64,000 bases of DNA from Holothuria scabra (lineage: Eukaryota > Echinodermata > Holothuroidea > Aspidochirotida > Holothuriidae): contig CM074193.1 of assembly GCA_037179385.1 (NCBI GenBank), positions 1,493,931-1,557,930 on the forward strand, in the 5' to 3' direction. The stretch's first letter is position 1. Every line of letters starts with the position of its first letter. A program made the translations under genes and the position numbers. Below, piece after piece: positions 1 to 12,689 of the stretch. A model generated the notes under the pieces. The model did not search any database and was not told the DNA's origin. It was given only the letters and a program-made list of their open reading frames with translations.

Positions 1-1100
1 TTTTAAGTGCGCGGCTATTCATCTAAGTGGCTCATTTAGTCAGGTGTGGTGTTACCTGGGGCCGGAAGTTCCGATTTACTTGGGAAATCTCGATCCCTTG
101 TGGGACAGTGATTACTACTTCGGATAGCCTTGTTCTGGGAAGTATATTTAATGTATGTATATAAATTGTCACGTTTAGCTAAGGAATCATAAGGTACCAA
201 GCACTTTTGCAGTTTGCTTGGCCCTTGTGGTACTTTCGGCCATTGTTCCATAAAGGCCAAGTATTCTGCTTGGTCACTGAAACAAAGGTCAAGTGAGCTT
301 ATACTCCATTATCTCATGTTTGGGTGGAAATTAATATGTCAAGAATTTAAAGATTGATGTAAACATGTTTTATAGGCTACTTCTTCAACTTTGGTTTCAA
401 GTTTACTCTGATGGACCACAACCTTACCTTTCGCTACCCAAAATTTGGAATTTATTCCCTAAGTTTTCATTTTTTTCTGGAACTCGTCTCGAACTCCTAT
501 GCCCTCATATGAAATACAAGTAAGACTGGCCTTTGTAATAAATCAATGAGATATTCTATCACAATCGCACCTTTAAAACCAATATTATTGACGTATTATT
601 TACGTAAGCTATCGGGGTAGAGTTGCATTGGGGATCTCCACTCCACTTCCCTCCCTTTCGTTCATGTTTTCTCCAAATCTGCCGATTGAGCAGGCAACGC
701 AGGTGGGAAGATGTTCGAGACGTGTCTACAGTACTCTCCCTTCCATACACGTATGCACACATTTCTGCCAAGAGCATTTTAGTCTGCTTCAAAATGCCAT
801 TTTTTCGCTTAAATTTGAACAAAAAGGGGGAACGTATGCCGTGTTTTCTTTTTCTTTGGGGGACTTTAGTGAGAGGCGGATAACAAATTGAAGGCTAGGA
901 CATAAATTACACATGTTATAATTTGAAAGCATATACCTTGCGAATTTTCATATTTATTTTTTCGAATATTTCCCGCTACAATGCTATCCGAAGTAATAAT
1001 CATTGTCCCACAAGGGATCGATATTTCCCAAGTAAATCCGAACTTCCGCCTCCAGGTAACTGCAAATGACCCATTTAAATAAAAAGTCGCGCGCTTAAAA
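1..1100. mobile_element. Non-autonomous DNA element with long terminal inverted repeats (left edge cut by window)
   Basis: The first ~150 bases (from TTTTAAGTGCGCG through GGATTTACTTGGGAAAT-like sequence to ACTTCGGATAGC) reappear as a diverged reverse complement at about 950-1100, which ends GCGCGCTTAAAA. Shared blocks include TTACCTGG, CGATCCCTTGTGGGACA and TACTTCGGATAGC. No transposase-like reading frame lies between the arms. The element is therefore a long-TIR, non-autonomous repeat. Its true left end probably lies outside the window, so no target duplication can be assigned. Superfamily unknown. Confidence 0.7.
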
Positions 1101-2076
1101 ATTCGCTCCTGAGCCTATGCTGAGCCCAAAGGCAGTTGAGCAATTTCCTCGATCACACCTTCGTATACATCCATGTGAATGTACATATATTCCCCTATGC
1201 CATAGAGAGGGGACCGATTCTTCGAAACGTGCCGATTAAGACTCGGCAAATAAAATTACTTAAAATGTTCTCTCCGAATGATTCCATGCAATTTATGTCA
1301 AGCCTTGATTGGACAACACTGGTACTGTATTTGTTCCCCATAACTACAATGGTATATGTTGTATACAATGAATAACTGGAGAAAGAAGTCAACTTACAAA
1401 CCACGATCGTGCGATGACCAACATTGCCCTAGTTGTCGGCATTACACTTAAACAATTTAAGTCTTCAAAAGGGGTCCCTTGTTCCTAGGTGGGAGGCAGA
1501 TGGGCTGGCGCTATATGACGACCCCGGGGGTCGTCAGATAGCGCCAGCCCTGCCGCTTGCTCTAAAATGAGTATCTATTGTGTTAGTAGGGTGTAAGGCA
1601 GGTCTATTTTGATGTAATTTTCCATGACTCAAACCCTCGGCCTATTTCTCTACTAACATTATAACTTGACCTTTAACCTTATCTAATTAGCATATCAATA
1701 TGAATACTAATATAACCCCGTATTTATCAGTTGACATTATGTTTACAGAATATTAGAACCAAATCTCGCATCAGTTAATGACTGGACCGTAAATATATGG
1801 AGAAAACGAGATTTTTGAAAAAAGAGAGCGCCCTTTGAACTTTAAACGTCAAAATGGCGCAGAAAAGCCAGGATATGGCCCGTATACCCTCGATTTTCGG
1901 AATCAGCGACCCAAAATTGAACAAATCCACTTGGTCTCATAAACTTCGCCTTCGGGTGACGATACCCCCCCCCCTTTCTCCGCCTTGTCTACAGTGGTGG
2001 ACCCAGGACTTGTCAGAAGGGGGGGGGGCAGTTCAGGGTCGTTGGAATAAAATATATTGTCGGCAAGACTATCTAA
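1101..2076. other. Intergenic; no gene recognised apart from the palindrome listed separately
   Basis: Short reading frames only, with none resembling a known protein. A C-rich run followed by a G-rich run occurs near 1967-2030. This is ordinary low-information intergenic DNA. Confidence 0.5.
1502..1550. repeat. 49-base near-perfect palindrome (long hairpin)
   Basis: The sequence reads GGGCTGGCGCTAT, then TGACGACCCC, then its reverse complement GGGGTCGTCA and ATAGCGCCAGCCC, with only one mismatch and no real loop. It is much more GC-rich than its surroundings. It could be a palindromic mini-element or a hairpin insertion. No coding function is implied. Confidence 0.85.
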
Positions 2077-2498
2077 GGATGCTTTTACACTTGATCCGGA
2101 TCTGATCGCCCGATGTTTTTAGCATATCGAATTACGTGTATGGCTTGATCATGGTGCATTTACACTTGTCTCGTACTCTGATCCTCCTCTGTGCTATAAG
2201 CGGAAGTTGCTCCAAATGAATAAGAAATACAGGCACATGCGCGTGCGCACCAAAGTGTAAACAAAATTAGACCCTGTACATGTACCATGCACACCGTACC
2301 TTACCTCACCGTTGATCCAGCGATCATTTACACTACAGATTTGATCGCCTGCGCGGGGTCTGATCCTCCCCCCTTACTAGGATCAAAATCGGGGGATCAG
2401 ACCCGGATCTGATCTGCATTTACACTACAAATTTGATCTCGAGCAGTGGATCAGACCCCGCGCATTTGATCAGATCCGGATCAAGTGTAAATGCACCC
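2077..2498. mobile_element. PIF/Harbinger-like MITE with TAA target duplication
   Basis: The terminal inverted repeats are about 30 bp. The left end is GGATGCTTTTACACTTGATC and the right end, read in reverse complement, is GGGTGCATTTACACTTGATC; both continue as CGGATCTGATC. Each end is flanked by TAA (2074-2076 and 2499-2501), the 3-bp target duplication typical of PIF/Harbinger elements. GATC-rich blocks and further CATTTACACT blocks recur inside as subterminal repeats. At 422 bp with no reading frame, it is a non-autonomous MITE. Confidence 0.8.
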
Positions 2499-2507
2499 TA
2501 AGAGGTG

Positions 2508-2660
2508 CGTCACCATTAGGTTGGCGTGGAGCGGAAAGTTTTGGCTTTGCAAAACCGGATATAGCACTCCCTGCATGTTGAAGATGCATGCAACCAGCCT
2601 TGAAATGTAGATCTGCATGAAATCTCCCAGCTAGTGAGGAAAAAAATTCCAGTGGTTCCA
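2508..2660. repeat. Dispersed repeat family R1, copy 1
   Basis: This segment (CGTCACC, TTGGCG, GGAGCGG, GGCTTT, then GATGCATGCAACCAGCC and AAAAAAAT) is a diverged relative of 5971-6135. A shorter relative lies near 6570-6640 (GTTGGCTCTGCTGGAGCGCCGAAAA). It is an old dispersed repeat of unknown type, judged by eye-alignment only. Confidence 0.45.
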
Positions 2661-4365
2661 CCTTTCGGAGATCAGGGGAAATGTAAGGGGAGGATGAGGT
2701 AGGATTGCCATTATTCTGGCATGGAGGATATAGTCATATTTAATTGAAATACGGACCTTGCCAATTTTTTGTTCTTCTCATGTTTTTTTTTTTTTTTTTT
2801 TGACGTTGAAAAATTTCATCATTTTTGGAAGATGGCGGGTCCTCCGCGCCCCCCCCCCCCAAAAAAAAACGCCCCTGAAATGGTGCGGAACGGATCGAGG
2901 ATGGTTTAAGCGCATACAAAATATATTTCGGGAAGAAAGTTGGCATGCAGGAAATTGAGGATAATTATACAACATGATCCAAACGCCGCGATTCCTGACT
3001 ACAGCTGACTTTTATAAAATCACTGCTTGATGTACACCTATCTACCTGATCTTTTTAGCTGTTTTAACAGAATATTATTACCCACCACACAATCTGGCAG
3101 TGACATGATGCTAAACTGAATGATTTTACCATTTTGAAGCCTTTTCTAGAAAGCATTAATACCAGACATTCCATGCTATAGCCCGGCCATCCAATGAACC
3201 ATAAACAGAGTTGTTATTAGTAACACCTTGTTTCAAGATTTCATTTCGTTTCGTGTTATATGAAGAATATCCCATTCGTAATTCGTAAGCAGGGCCTGGT
3301 TTACCTTTGTGGGGGTCCTGGACACAAACTAATGTGGGGGCCTCCTTCGATCTTAATTCTCTACAAGACAACAGTGGCGCGTATCACAAAGAGAGGACAA
3401 AGGTTGTGGTGACGTTCATGAGCGCAGGGCCTAACATGATTAAGCTTGGAGCTATAACGAAACTTGTGATAGGCCTAACGATTATTCTTTCGCTTCCCGC
3501 GAGAAAGAAAATCGAAAGGCACTTACATAACATTATTTAGGCGTGCGTGGCTGTACAAGAAGGGGACTACTACAGCGCACGCCATGCATGCATAAGAGTT
3601 TGTCATGTCCTTTCATACTGGTAGTTAAAATGTTCATACGACATGAACACGAACACAACTTTTTGTGACGAGGGTGAGGTAAAGAGGGGTGTATTCAAAC
3701 TTTCTCTTTGAGACCTCCTTGTCAAATATAGGACACAAAGATGCGAAATGGTGTCATTTTAAATTTATTTTTTCACTATGGGCTTCTATTGAGAAGAGAT
3801 TGAATGCAAATCATGCACGGCAACTGCAGGCGAAGCACGTTGTTATAGTTTTCATTACATATCATTTTCATGTTAAAGCTTCTTTTCAGGATCTGCATCG
3901 ATTCCTAATCAATTCCCAAACCCATCTGCAAATCCCACGGCGAGTCTTCCACCTCAGGACAGCCTGATGATCGTAAAAAAAGCTTTTCATAAGTTTGGCT
4001 TACCTTTTGCTAAACTCTCCGGGTAAAGTGCGCTCGGAGAGTTTGGCATTTGGAAAACCACTTGTGATTAATCATGATTTAACATAGATCCATGACTCGG
4101 TCAAATACACACCTCATCACACCCCTACAGAAATATAGGCTACATGAAACGCCTTTGGGGGAAATCTGATATCGATGGAGACAAGCAGACCCATGTCTTC
4201 CCTTGTCGGTGGCACAGTGCCAAGGAGTCGTAGAGTGTAAACCGTAGCATTGCCTTTGCCACAACATCAAAAATTTAAAAATGTGAATTGCTGCTAACAT
4301 GTCATGAGCGTTACCAAAATATGTTCGCGGAGCCTGGTCACATGTTAGTCATTGTATCAATATAG
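2661..4365. other. Intergenic with homopolymer runs; no gene recognised
   Basis: There is a run of T around 2784-2803 and adjoining C and A runs around 2851-2870. The GTGGGGGTCCTGGACAC-like stretch near 3308 looks like repeat debris. No reading frame here resembles a known protein. Confidence 0.5.
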
Positions 4366-4809
4366 AGGAGGTGTGCAAACTTTTGGAACAAGGGCCAAAT
4401 CATGTTGCAGTGTCCATCTGGATAGCAGCAATGGAACAGAGAGAATTATGTGAAGGTGACATGTCACCCTCATGCCTTCCCCCAAACTTCCCCGTTTGAT
4501 TTACTAGTGTACATTAAGGCACAACCGCATGCACTCGAAGGATATTGTAGTACGGACCTACTGACGGACATGTGTGATTATAACTCTATTTTTCCAACTA
4601 CAATGTTAATTCAGATTTAGACTGCGTTTTTTTAATGAAATTATTTAGTTATGGGTCCAAACACTATCATGGTTAGTGTTAAATACCGAGTGCAAGAGAC
4701 GTAAGAAAACTTGAAGAGAGACAAATCCGGAAATCCAGTTAAACTGTTTAACCTCAGAAGGAGGCAACGGGTTGCATCTGGCCCTCGGGCCGCAGTTTGA
4801 ACACCCCTG
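4366..4809. mobile_element. hAT-like MITE (old copy)
   Basis: The left end AGGAGGTGTGCAAACTTTTG and the reverse complement of the right end, CAGGGGTGTTCAAACTGCGG, form diverged terminal inverted repeats. Both then reach a GGGCC block. Ends of the CAGGGGTGTCAAAC type are common in hAT MITEs of animals. The flanks share only TATAG, so an 8-bp target duplication is not demonstrated. No transposase reading frame is present. Confidence 0.55.
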
Positions 4810-5225
4810 TATAGCTGTATAGAGAAACAGAGAAACAATCATGGCCGGGAAAAACCAAGCGCATCTCAAAATTTTCAACAGTTTTCGAGCAGGGAGTTGC
4901 AACTCCATGTTTCAAGGAAGAAATTTTATTTTTTTTTTGGCGTTTATTTATGATGTCAAACGTGACAACTGAACTTGTAGTCGCTAACGTACCGTATACC
5001 TATACCCTGATAACGGAGAGTTAGAGTGGATTCAGTGGGAAATTGGGGGCAGCTGTCGACTGTGACCATTCTGGAACTCAAGATAAGAAAATGCTTCCTT
5101 TCGGATTTAAAAATTAAGTAAAACTAGCCATGGACCTGACACTGCCACGATCTAATGTCTGGGGGCACACATCATATTAGAGTACATATACACCGCTATC
5201 TACACCACTCTACACTATAGTGAAC

Positions 5226-5590
5226 TGTTTAGAAGTTTATTGCACATACTGATCGCCTGTTGGCTGCCCCCTCCCATTTGAGAAATTTTTGAACGTTTAA
5301 GTACCCTCAGACGGAATCTGGCGCAACATTAAATATCATGTGAATTTTATTTTGTGTTTCATCAGGTGTGTTTGGTCCACACATACTGCTGTATTTTTCA
5401 GAATTTTTAATGCACACCAACGCAACACTGAAAAGTTTTTGTTTAGAAGTTTATTGTAGGAAATTTGAATACCCTCAGACGAAGTCTGGTGCAAAATCTA
5501 ATATCATTTGAATTTATTTTGTGATCTGTCAGTTGTGTATGGGCAATAGGCCAGGGTTTATATTTTCCAGAATTTCCTTTTTGACGGACG
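5226..5590. repeat. Diverged direct duplication, period about 215 bp
   Basis: GTTTAGAAGTTTATTG starts at 5226 and again at 5441. Each is followed by TACCCTCAGACG, AATCTGG or AGTCTGG, and an AATATCAT..TGAATTT..ATTTTGTG block. The second copy has an internal deletion. A third, weaker relative may follow near 5690-5790. No coding content was seen. Confidence 0.65.
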
Positions 5591-5970
5591 AACATAGGTA
5601 GGAATACCACATTTATTTATGTATGTTACGCCCAATTAAGACAATGATCTAAGGGGAGGAGGGTGGCCCTCTCCCTTTTGATCTTTGTTTTCCGTCTTTC
5701 ATGGCTTCTAGATGGAAAATAGTGCAAAACTAGTTTAATCAGAGTGTGTTGAAATATGTAGTCAGATTTCAAAATTCCGGCATTAAAAATAGTCAGTAGA
5801 CAACTTTACAACGTAAGATATATTAGTTTAGATGGGTCTGAATAGCTTCTAACTTCAAGTCACTAACTTGACTCTGGGGTGCCCAGTCCTTTTGGACCCA
5901 TGCAAGATCTCATTTAGCGAAGTCAAACCCTAGAGATGTGCCAGTAGCATACAGGGAATGCAAGTATGAA

Positions 5971-6135
5971 AGAGGATCGTCACCCCGGCTGGCGAGGAGC
6001 GGCCAAGAACTCATTTTGGGCTTTAGGAACTTTCCAGATAACCTGAAAGGACACTTACCGAGAGCTTCAAGCTGTTGATGTACCCAGCCATAAATATGGA
6101 TCTCATGCATGCAATTTCTCAGTTCAAGAGAAAAA
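5971..6135. repeat. Dispersed repeat family R1, copy 2
   Basis: This copy is collinear with 2508-2660: CGTCACC, GGCTGGCGAGGAGCGG, GGGCTTTAGGAA, a TTGATG..CCCAGCC block, ATGGATCTCATGCATG, and an A-rich end. A fragment of the same family is recognisable near 6570-6640. The family is not identified. Confidence 0.45.
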
Positions 6136-6851
6136 ATCAAGATGGGCTATTAGAAAATGGTAGCAGGTCTATATACGAAGATGAGTGAAGATGTTAGAGA
6201 CGGATAATTTTACAGTAGTCTGCTATATACTTTTAAGCGATCTGATTTAATGCTCCATCCAGAGTCCATCGAGTCAGCTATGTTCTAAATTTTTACAAGA
6301 AAACAAAGCATGCCGTACATTTTCACAGTTTTTCATATTTTCCCACACTCAGCCTCGAGGTCGCCTTGGCGGATCAGTTTGCAATCTACCAAAAGATTGC
6401 AATGGAATCTTTGGGCACGCCTGCACGATAAGGTCCACCTAGCTAAGCTGTTTTCTATACTCAATGCAAAATTTACCACTGAGCCCTGTCGCCTGGGCAC
6501 AAATTATTTATAGAACAAGACTGTCACTCCGTTGAGACTTTTGAAGCACAAGTTCGTAATATGATAAGCGGAGGGCCATCATCGGTTGGCTCTGCTGGAG
6601 CGCCGAAAACTTTAGCCTAAGCCTTTCAGAAACCTTACACGCCACCCCACTCTCCATGTAAATATCGGTACGTGTTTTCAAGTAATTTTATTTTTCGGTC
6701 CAAACATGACTGCGCCTATGAAACTAGTACTTGCTGGAGCCTCCTTTTAAAGCTGACCCCATAGGGTAGAGACTATACCCACCCCCCTGCCTTGACGGAG
6801 AGGCATGCAATACGTTGATTTTGATTAGGTCTCCTTATTCCATGGCTTAGC

Positions 6852-6974
6852 TACGCTCTAAAACCTTAAAAGTGAAAATCACTCTTTTAGAGTGAAATAC
6901 GGGAACACTCTTAATTGCGAAATGTGTCAATGATCGAAAAAGAGTAATTCTCACTCTTTCACAGTGAATATCCA
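6852..6974. repeat. Fragment related to the GAGTGAA-iterated MITE
   Basis: It starts TACGCTCTAAAA, matching the TACACTCTAAAA terminus of the element at 26314-26687. It carries the same iterated motifs (AGTGAAAATCACTC, TTTTAGAGTGAAAT, AATTCTCACTC). The opposite terminus is missing, so this looks like a truncated copy. Confidence 0.55.
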
Positions 6975-9900
6975 ATCTTAATTTTGGAGTCATCCCTAAT
7001 TAATCTCCCTGGAATTTAGAGAATATGACTTTTCATGCGAAGTTTTTGGGATAAGTGTGTGTTGATACGTTCTGAGCTAATCAGGCTCAAACACATGGGA
7101 CTCTTGTAGAGTTCGACAGTTTGATGAATCATATGGCACCTGATTTACGATGCATTGCAATCCTCTCTTGAAATTGCTCGAATTGTAAAAGTTGTATTCA
7201 TCGTGATGTCATATTGCAAGTTAGTAAAACAGTTTGGGGAATGCGCATATCAGCTCATTTCACAATGATTACCTTTCTTTACATTTTAATTTCACCAAAT
7301 GGTATGCCCTGGTGGTAAATTTCATCTGGTATTTATAGATTGCCTTTCGGTCAGGATATAACATATGTTCGGACCATGGGAGTACTACGTTCGGACAAAG
7401 AAATTGCATCAAACGCCCCTCTCCATCACCCGCTTTTCCTAAGTTTACCCTTCTTAATTTTTTCGAAATACCCGCACCCCTGCCAAGCAATATTCTGGAT
7501 GGGGGAGGGTGATTTCAGTGCCATAGTCTATTTCACAAGACTAAAATACAGCTTGAATGTACATATGCGTATCGGTGGGTGATCGAGAGCTCTACAGTCC
7601 TATATTGGGTTTGTCACAATATCTTCCCCATGCCTATTAAAATATAGCTGTTCGCCTGCTCAAACTGTATGGGGTGGTTTTCTTCAAAATTTCGGCAGGT
7701 GTACAGAATACCTGTTAGCAATTCGATTGTCCCTGCATTCAATGTCGCGCATCACTCTGTTCTATGCAAGGTCAGTCTCTAAATGAGGAAGACGTATATT
7801 AGCGTTTAATGTCCTTGTTTGTTTGATGTCATACCTCCTGAAGGACAATGAATAGCTTTGTAAGAACAGTTAGCCTAGACCTGTAGACAAAGTTCTAGCC
7901 CATCTACAAATCATGAAATATATGCTTACTTGAATAGCATAGCATTTCTTTGATCAAAGTGGATACAAGTGTTGTTTCGTTCATGTATAGGTTAATGCAG
8001 GCAGTTGTTTCTGGTGAAAGCATGGAAGTGCTGGTGAAACTGGGGAGCTGGAAGACAAATGATGCATGTACGTACGTAGGAACAGCGCAGCTGAATTATA
8101 AATTCGCAAATCAAAAACACTGAAGCAGGAGTTGCGCCATCGAAGAATGCACATATACTTCCGCTGAGCAAATCTGACCACCAATCGGGGAAAATTTTCT
8201 TTTTTCGGGAAGCCCAGTGCGCACGAGTGCCACACGATTAATTATGTACCGGTAATACGGACGACAGTTAGTCACCCAGACACATACCTCCCAAGTGACC
8301 TGCATTTCGCGGGTTTGACCCGCATTTGGACACCCAAACCCGCCGACCCGCCCAGCCCTCTGAAAAACCCGCATTTCAAATCTCCGAAGTATTCTTAGTA
8401 AGAGAACCACAGAAATTAGCAAATAGTTCAGCTTACTGATAACTACAAATTCAGTAAATCTTATCTCACAGCACATTCAACTGCTCGCGCTGCTATACAA
8501 TGCATAGGCCTAGGTACAGGTACGTACGGCCGGGTATGCTTGCTCTCCCAACAGCGTTATCGGCTAACCTTCGCAGCAGGTATGGAATATATTCCTGTCA
8601 CTGCGTAAATAGTGCAATAACGTCGTTCAACGCCGCGTTCAATAGCGAAAATAAATAACCACTTCGCGGGTTATAGGCGGGGCTTGTCTCAGAGTTTCCC
8701 GAACGTTCTTAACTGTCTTGACAATTCTTGACGTTCTTGGCTAGGTCTATATGTTTTCATGGCTAGAATGCCATGCGAGATGTATAAGGAGATATTGGAA
8801 ATCACCTGCAGCATGGTACGACCACCGGTGACACACCGAGTTGACGTTTGAAAACTGTGCCGGTACCACACCAAAATTTACCTCAAAAATAAGTATTAAA
8901 TATTGTGATTAGGAGAGGTTTTAGTCATTGCGCATTTGTGAGTATCTGCATAATATTGTTTTGGCAAATCTCCCAATACGATATTTTTCTAGGTTACCGC
9001 AAAAAATGTAGTATTGTACTGAACTTTTCTGGCGGTGACCTAACGACATTGTGTTGACTGGTTTGCCAAAAAAGTGTCATCATTTTGCGTGTAGACACTT
9101 CTAAAATTCAAAAATTTTCGAAAATGGGACGGGGACACCCCCTCCCCTTATACCCCTCCCCCAGGCCGGCGATCCACCAATGGACAGATCAGTTGGACCC
9201 GCATCTAGCCTCTGGGAACTTGGGAGCTATGCAGACAATCAGACTGCTTGACTCCCCTTCTAGGATCGAAGGCAGTATTTTCAACAATAAACCAGAATTT
9301 TCCACCGTACCTCGCTGCACCTTTTGCTCGTAAATTAAATTCATTTTTTTTTTCAGTTTTGTTTCAATGATGCCAAGGTGCCAAACTTTCACACAGGTTC
9401 ACGCATTCTGGCCCAACAATATTTGCCTTTTCCCGTCCTTTTGCAAGTTGTTTTTTGTTTGTTTGTTTGCTTTTTTTTGAAGAGATTCTGGTGTCCCCTC
9501 CAACTTACTGCAAGGGACCATGATCCCCCTTTTGGTCAAGGCTCTTTCTACCCTTGCATAGGAACATCTCGGCCCTAAAAGCAGCTCGTCTATCATGAAC
9601 GGTTAAGGTCTGAAAAGTTTTGGAAACGTTCTTAAATGGTTTCAAGTAAAGTAAGTTACGCTTTAAGAAAAAACCCTCTTCCTAAACCGGTTTGTTGGGA
9701 TGTTTACAAAATATCAGGTAAACAAAACACGTTTTTCCTTTTAAATTGTGAGAGAAGTCGTCGTAGACTTATGTACACCGAAAATTTGCAAAATCTTACA
9801 ATACCAATCGGTTGCAGGACAACTACGGTACCTCCCCCGGACAATTACCCACCCTTACAATTTCACCCTAAACCTAAACCCTGACCCAAATCCTGCCCCT

Positions 9901-11278
9901 AACCAGCATATTTTCGTGGGGGTATCTGTCTGGGTAATAGTTGTCCGGTCACGAACCAATCTCTTCCTATTTTGCTCACAGCTATTTCTTATTTATAAAA
10001 AAATATTTTGAAAGTTATCCAAGGAGAAAATAACTAGAGCAGCAAATGCTGTACCGACTAAACTTCAACCAAGGCGGATTACTGATTACATAACTATATA
10101 AACAACACACAACATTTTACAATGGTTGTCATCATACAGTTCAAGGACCTCCTTGGAGGTATGCACCAAGGCCTTTGATCGTGAATGCTTTGACCGTCAT
10201 TTTCTTTGCGAACAATTACTTCGGTCAAGACCGCACAACAAATCGTTTCCATTTGGCATTTTTCCCTCACCCAGGATATAATACTAAACAAACTTTTTCA
10301 GAAATTTGCGCTATGCAAATCGATTGCTTGAACGGAAGGATATTTTCATTTCAGATTTTCTCCAGCATACATGAATGATATGAAATGAAATTGGCAGACA
10401 AGGTTCCTGATAAGAGTTAAAGGAAAAAGGTATCGACCAATTTTTGAACAAGTTTAAAAAAAAGACATCAATTGAACAAGTATGAAAACTTTCGGGTTGG
10501 GATATCAACATCCCTAGACGGAGATGGGTTTTATGGCCAATATTGGAAAATAAGCTCTAACGCCGTACTCAATACAAGCATGTGTTGCCACAAAAATTGA
10601 GTTATTCAATTCGCGCTACTTTTTCACGTCCTCTGCAAATTTAATGTCCGTAGCTGCTACAACGACCAAGAAATCGCAATCGCAAGGCAAAAACCTGAGA
10701 AAGACCCTCCGAAAACAGCTGTTTAGATCGCATTCAGTTACTTCGACGTCGAAGTCGACTTCAGTTACTTCGACTTCGAAGTAAAACAGCAGCAGTGTAT
10801 TTTCATACAATGACAGCAATTTCCCTGTTGATCCCGGGGGAGTAGATCTGGAAAGATGTTTGACATGGTGGGGGTTGGGACGACCACACGCCAATTATCG
10901 GCCTTGACACCCCTCTCCTCAACGAAACCGCTCGCCAACTTGCGATTGACAAGAAAAATTTTCAAGATGGAGAGCCATTATGTCGAGTGGTTAAAGTTGA
11001 GCTTGTGGTGTATCGGCTATTGCCTACTAGTTGATCCTTATCTGCTTATAGGGCTAAAATTCAATGTGTGGAGTTCGTGTGTTTAACGGACCATCAGAAG
11101 ACAAATTTCATTCGTCCGACTTATACACAAGTGCCGTTTTCATTGGTTTTGAATAATGATATCCTACTTGACTAGAATCCTCTGTGCACTGGGGTTGTAG
11201 GAGATGTCCACGATATTTTCCACCTGTCATAAGAGTTGACAATAGAAAAAACCAAACGTGAACTTGAACCATACTTAA
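6975..11278. other. Intergenic, about 4.3 kb; no gene recognised
   Basis: Reading frames are short (at most 121 codons, at 8111-8476 on the minus strand) and resemble nothing known. Around 8290-8385 is a CCCGC-rich patch. Around 9815-9970 is a low-complexity stretch alternating CCCGGACAATTACCCACCC, CCTAAACCTAAACCCTGACCC and GGGTAATAGTTGTCCGG; its two ends are inverted relatives, suggesting an old repeat. T-rich runs lie near 9343-9355 and 9450-9477. Confidence 0.5.
10734..10786. repeat. Two tandem units, each containing a TCGA palindrome
   Basis: The unit TTCAGTTACTTCGAC is followed by GTCGAAGT in the first copy and by TTCGAAGT in the second. Each copy therefore contains an ACTTCGA(C)..TCGAAGT dyad. 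The array has only two units, 26-27 bases apart. Confidence 0.7.
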
Positions 11279-11575
11279 AGGCCCAACTGCCTCACCCCAA
11301 ACAGTACCAATTATCCTAACCTTCTTACCTAATCCCCTCCCAAAATTGTCCCAAATTCATCCTCATCCAGACAAATCTCAGTTTATTGCTTTATGCCGTG
11401 AGTATGGAAATACTCAATACGTTATTCAAAACACTCTCAGCACAGTCCATGCTGTGTAATACAAGCTTTGATACATTGCATTGTCTGAATTAGCAGTCAA
11501 TCAAAAACTGAGCCAATTGAGAGTTTCTGTTACCCTATACAAAAAGTGTAGTTTGGGGTGAGAGGATTGGGCCTT
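11279..11575. mobile_element. TTAA-target MITE (piggyBac-type), copy A
   Basis: Its ends are AGGCCCAACTGCCTCACCCC and, in reverse complement, AGGCCCAATCCTCTCACCCC. TTAA precedes the left end (11275-11278) and TTTAA follows the right end. Inside it shares the blocks AGTACCAATT.TCCTAACCTTCTT, CATCCTCATCCAGACA and CAGTTTATTGCTTTA with three other copies in this window. At about 297 bp and without a reading frame it is non-autonomous. Superfamily assignment rests on the TTAA duplication. Confidence 0.85.
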
Positions 11576-11579
11576 TTAA

Positions 11580-12439
11580 AATAAATTTAACTTTTGAACT
11601 TTTTATCGAATTGACACAATATAAAAATATAACACGTTCGTGTCGGTGTGTCGTTTCCTCATCTAACTACTACTATGCACTAACTACTATGCGCTATTCC
11701 ACCGCGAAGAACACATTGCAACGGTGCAGCAGGGAGCATCTCCCTGGGAGCACTAAATTGTTACCACAACCACATGGGTGGTTAGGCTAACTTACGTTTG
11801 AAAACTTTCTCCATGACGAATACAGAATTACGCGGCGAGCAAATATTTAATTCTGACGAGTACGGTTTTAATTCCTCTCGCCAACTGGCGACTTGGTTTA
11901 AATATTTTTCAATATTTTTAGGTCTGCTTTCCACACCAAACATCACATTTGATCAATATGATCGTTTCCCATTTTTAATTTGAGCTATGAAAATTAAAAG
12001 AGAAAATAACAACATCAACAAGGTCAACACCATGGACAACAGTGAAGAATTATGTTTGATTTAATAATCATTTTTTGCTAGTAGGCTATATACTGCTTCA
12101 GTCACGGCCCCCCTCGTATAAGCTCCTTAACCATGCAAAGGAATCATGCTGGGCCCAGGTGGTAACTCTCATACGAATGACATGGGAATTAGGGTCTGAC
12201 GGGGGCACCAGGCAGTTTTCATCATTAACTGACTAAAGCCTAAATGGTGAACCCTAATGACCAATATGAAGGTAGTCATCATTGTAAAGAGATGTATAAA
12301 TACATAGATGTACTAGGGATTTGATGAGCTGCTGTTCGTTTAATTGGGTCATCACTAATTGAAATAGAAAGTATTTAGAAGTTTCAATAGCGGGTTTGCA
12401 GGGTTCTTTGAACAATTGGTGTCCTAGGGAGGGGTCCGG
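11580..12439. other. Intergenic; no gene recognised
   Basis: Short, unrecognisable reading frames only. No clear repeat boundary was found. Confidence 0.45.
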
Positions 12440-12655
12440 CAAAGGAAATGGTCCTCTTCCCTTCTTGAAAATTTCTGCTTTTCAGACGGGTATACAAAGT
12501 GGTGCTATATTTGAAACATTCTGGAGCAATTTTAAACACGCAAGACGGCCAGTAAGGAGCACGCCCCTGTTTTGCTCCGCCAGACTTGATCGTACTGCTT
12601 CTGATTGAAAACCTGATTAGCTGATATTTACTCGAACAACTTACATAGGTGGGGA
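12440..12655. repeat. Dispersed repeat family R2, copy 1
   Basis: It is collinear with 17075-17295. Shared blocks are AAAGTGGTGCT(A/T)TATTTGAA, a CTTGAAG/CTGGAGC..TTTAAA.CACGC block, ACTGCTTC.GAT, AGCTGAT and CTTACA. Both copies have the same orientation. This is an old interspersed repeat without recognised coding content. Confidence 0.55.
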
Positions 12656-12689
12656 GGGAAGAGAGACGCCTGAACCCATTGTGAGAGAT

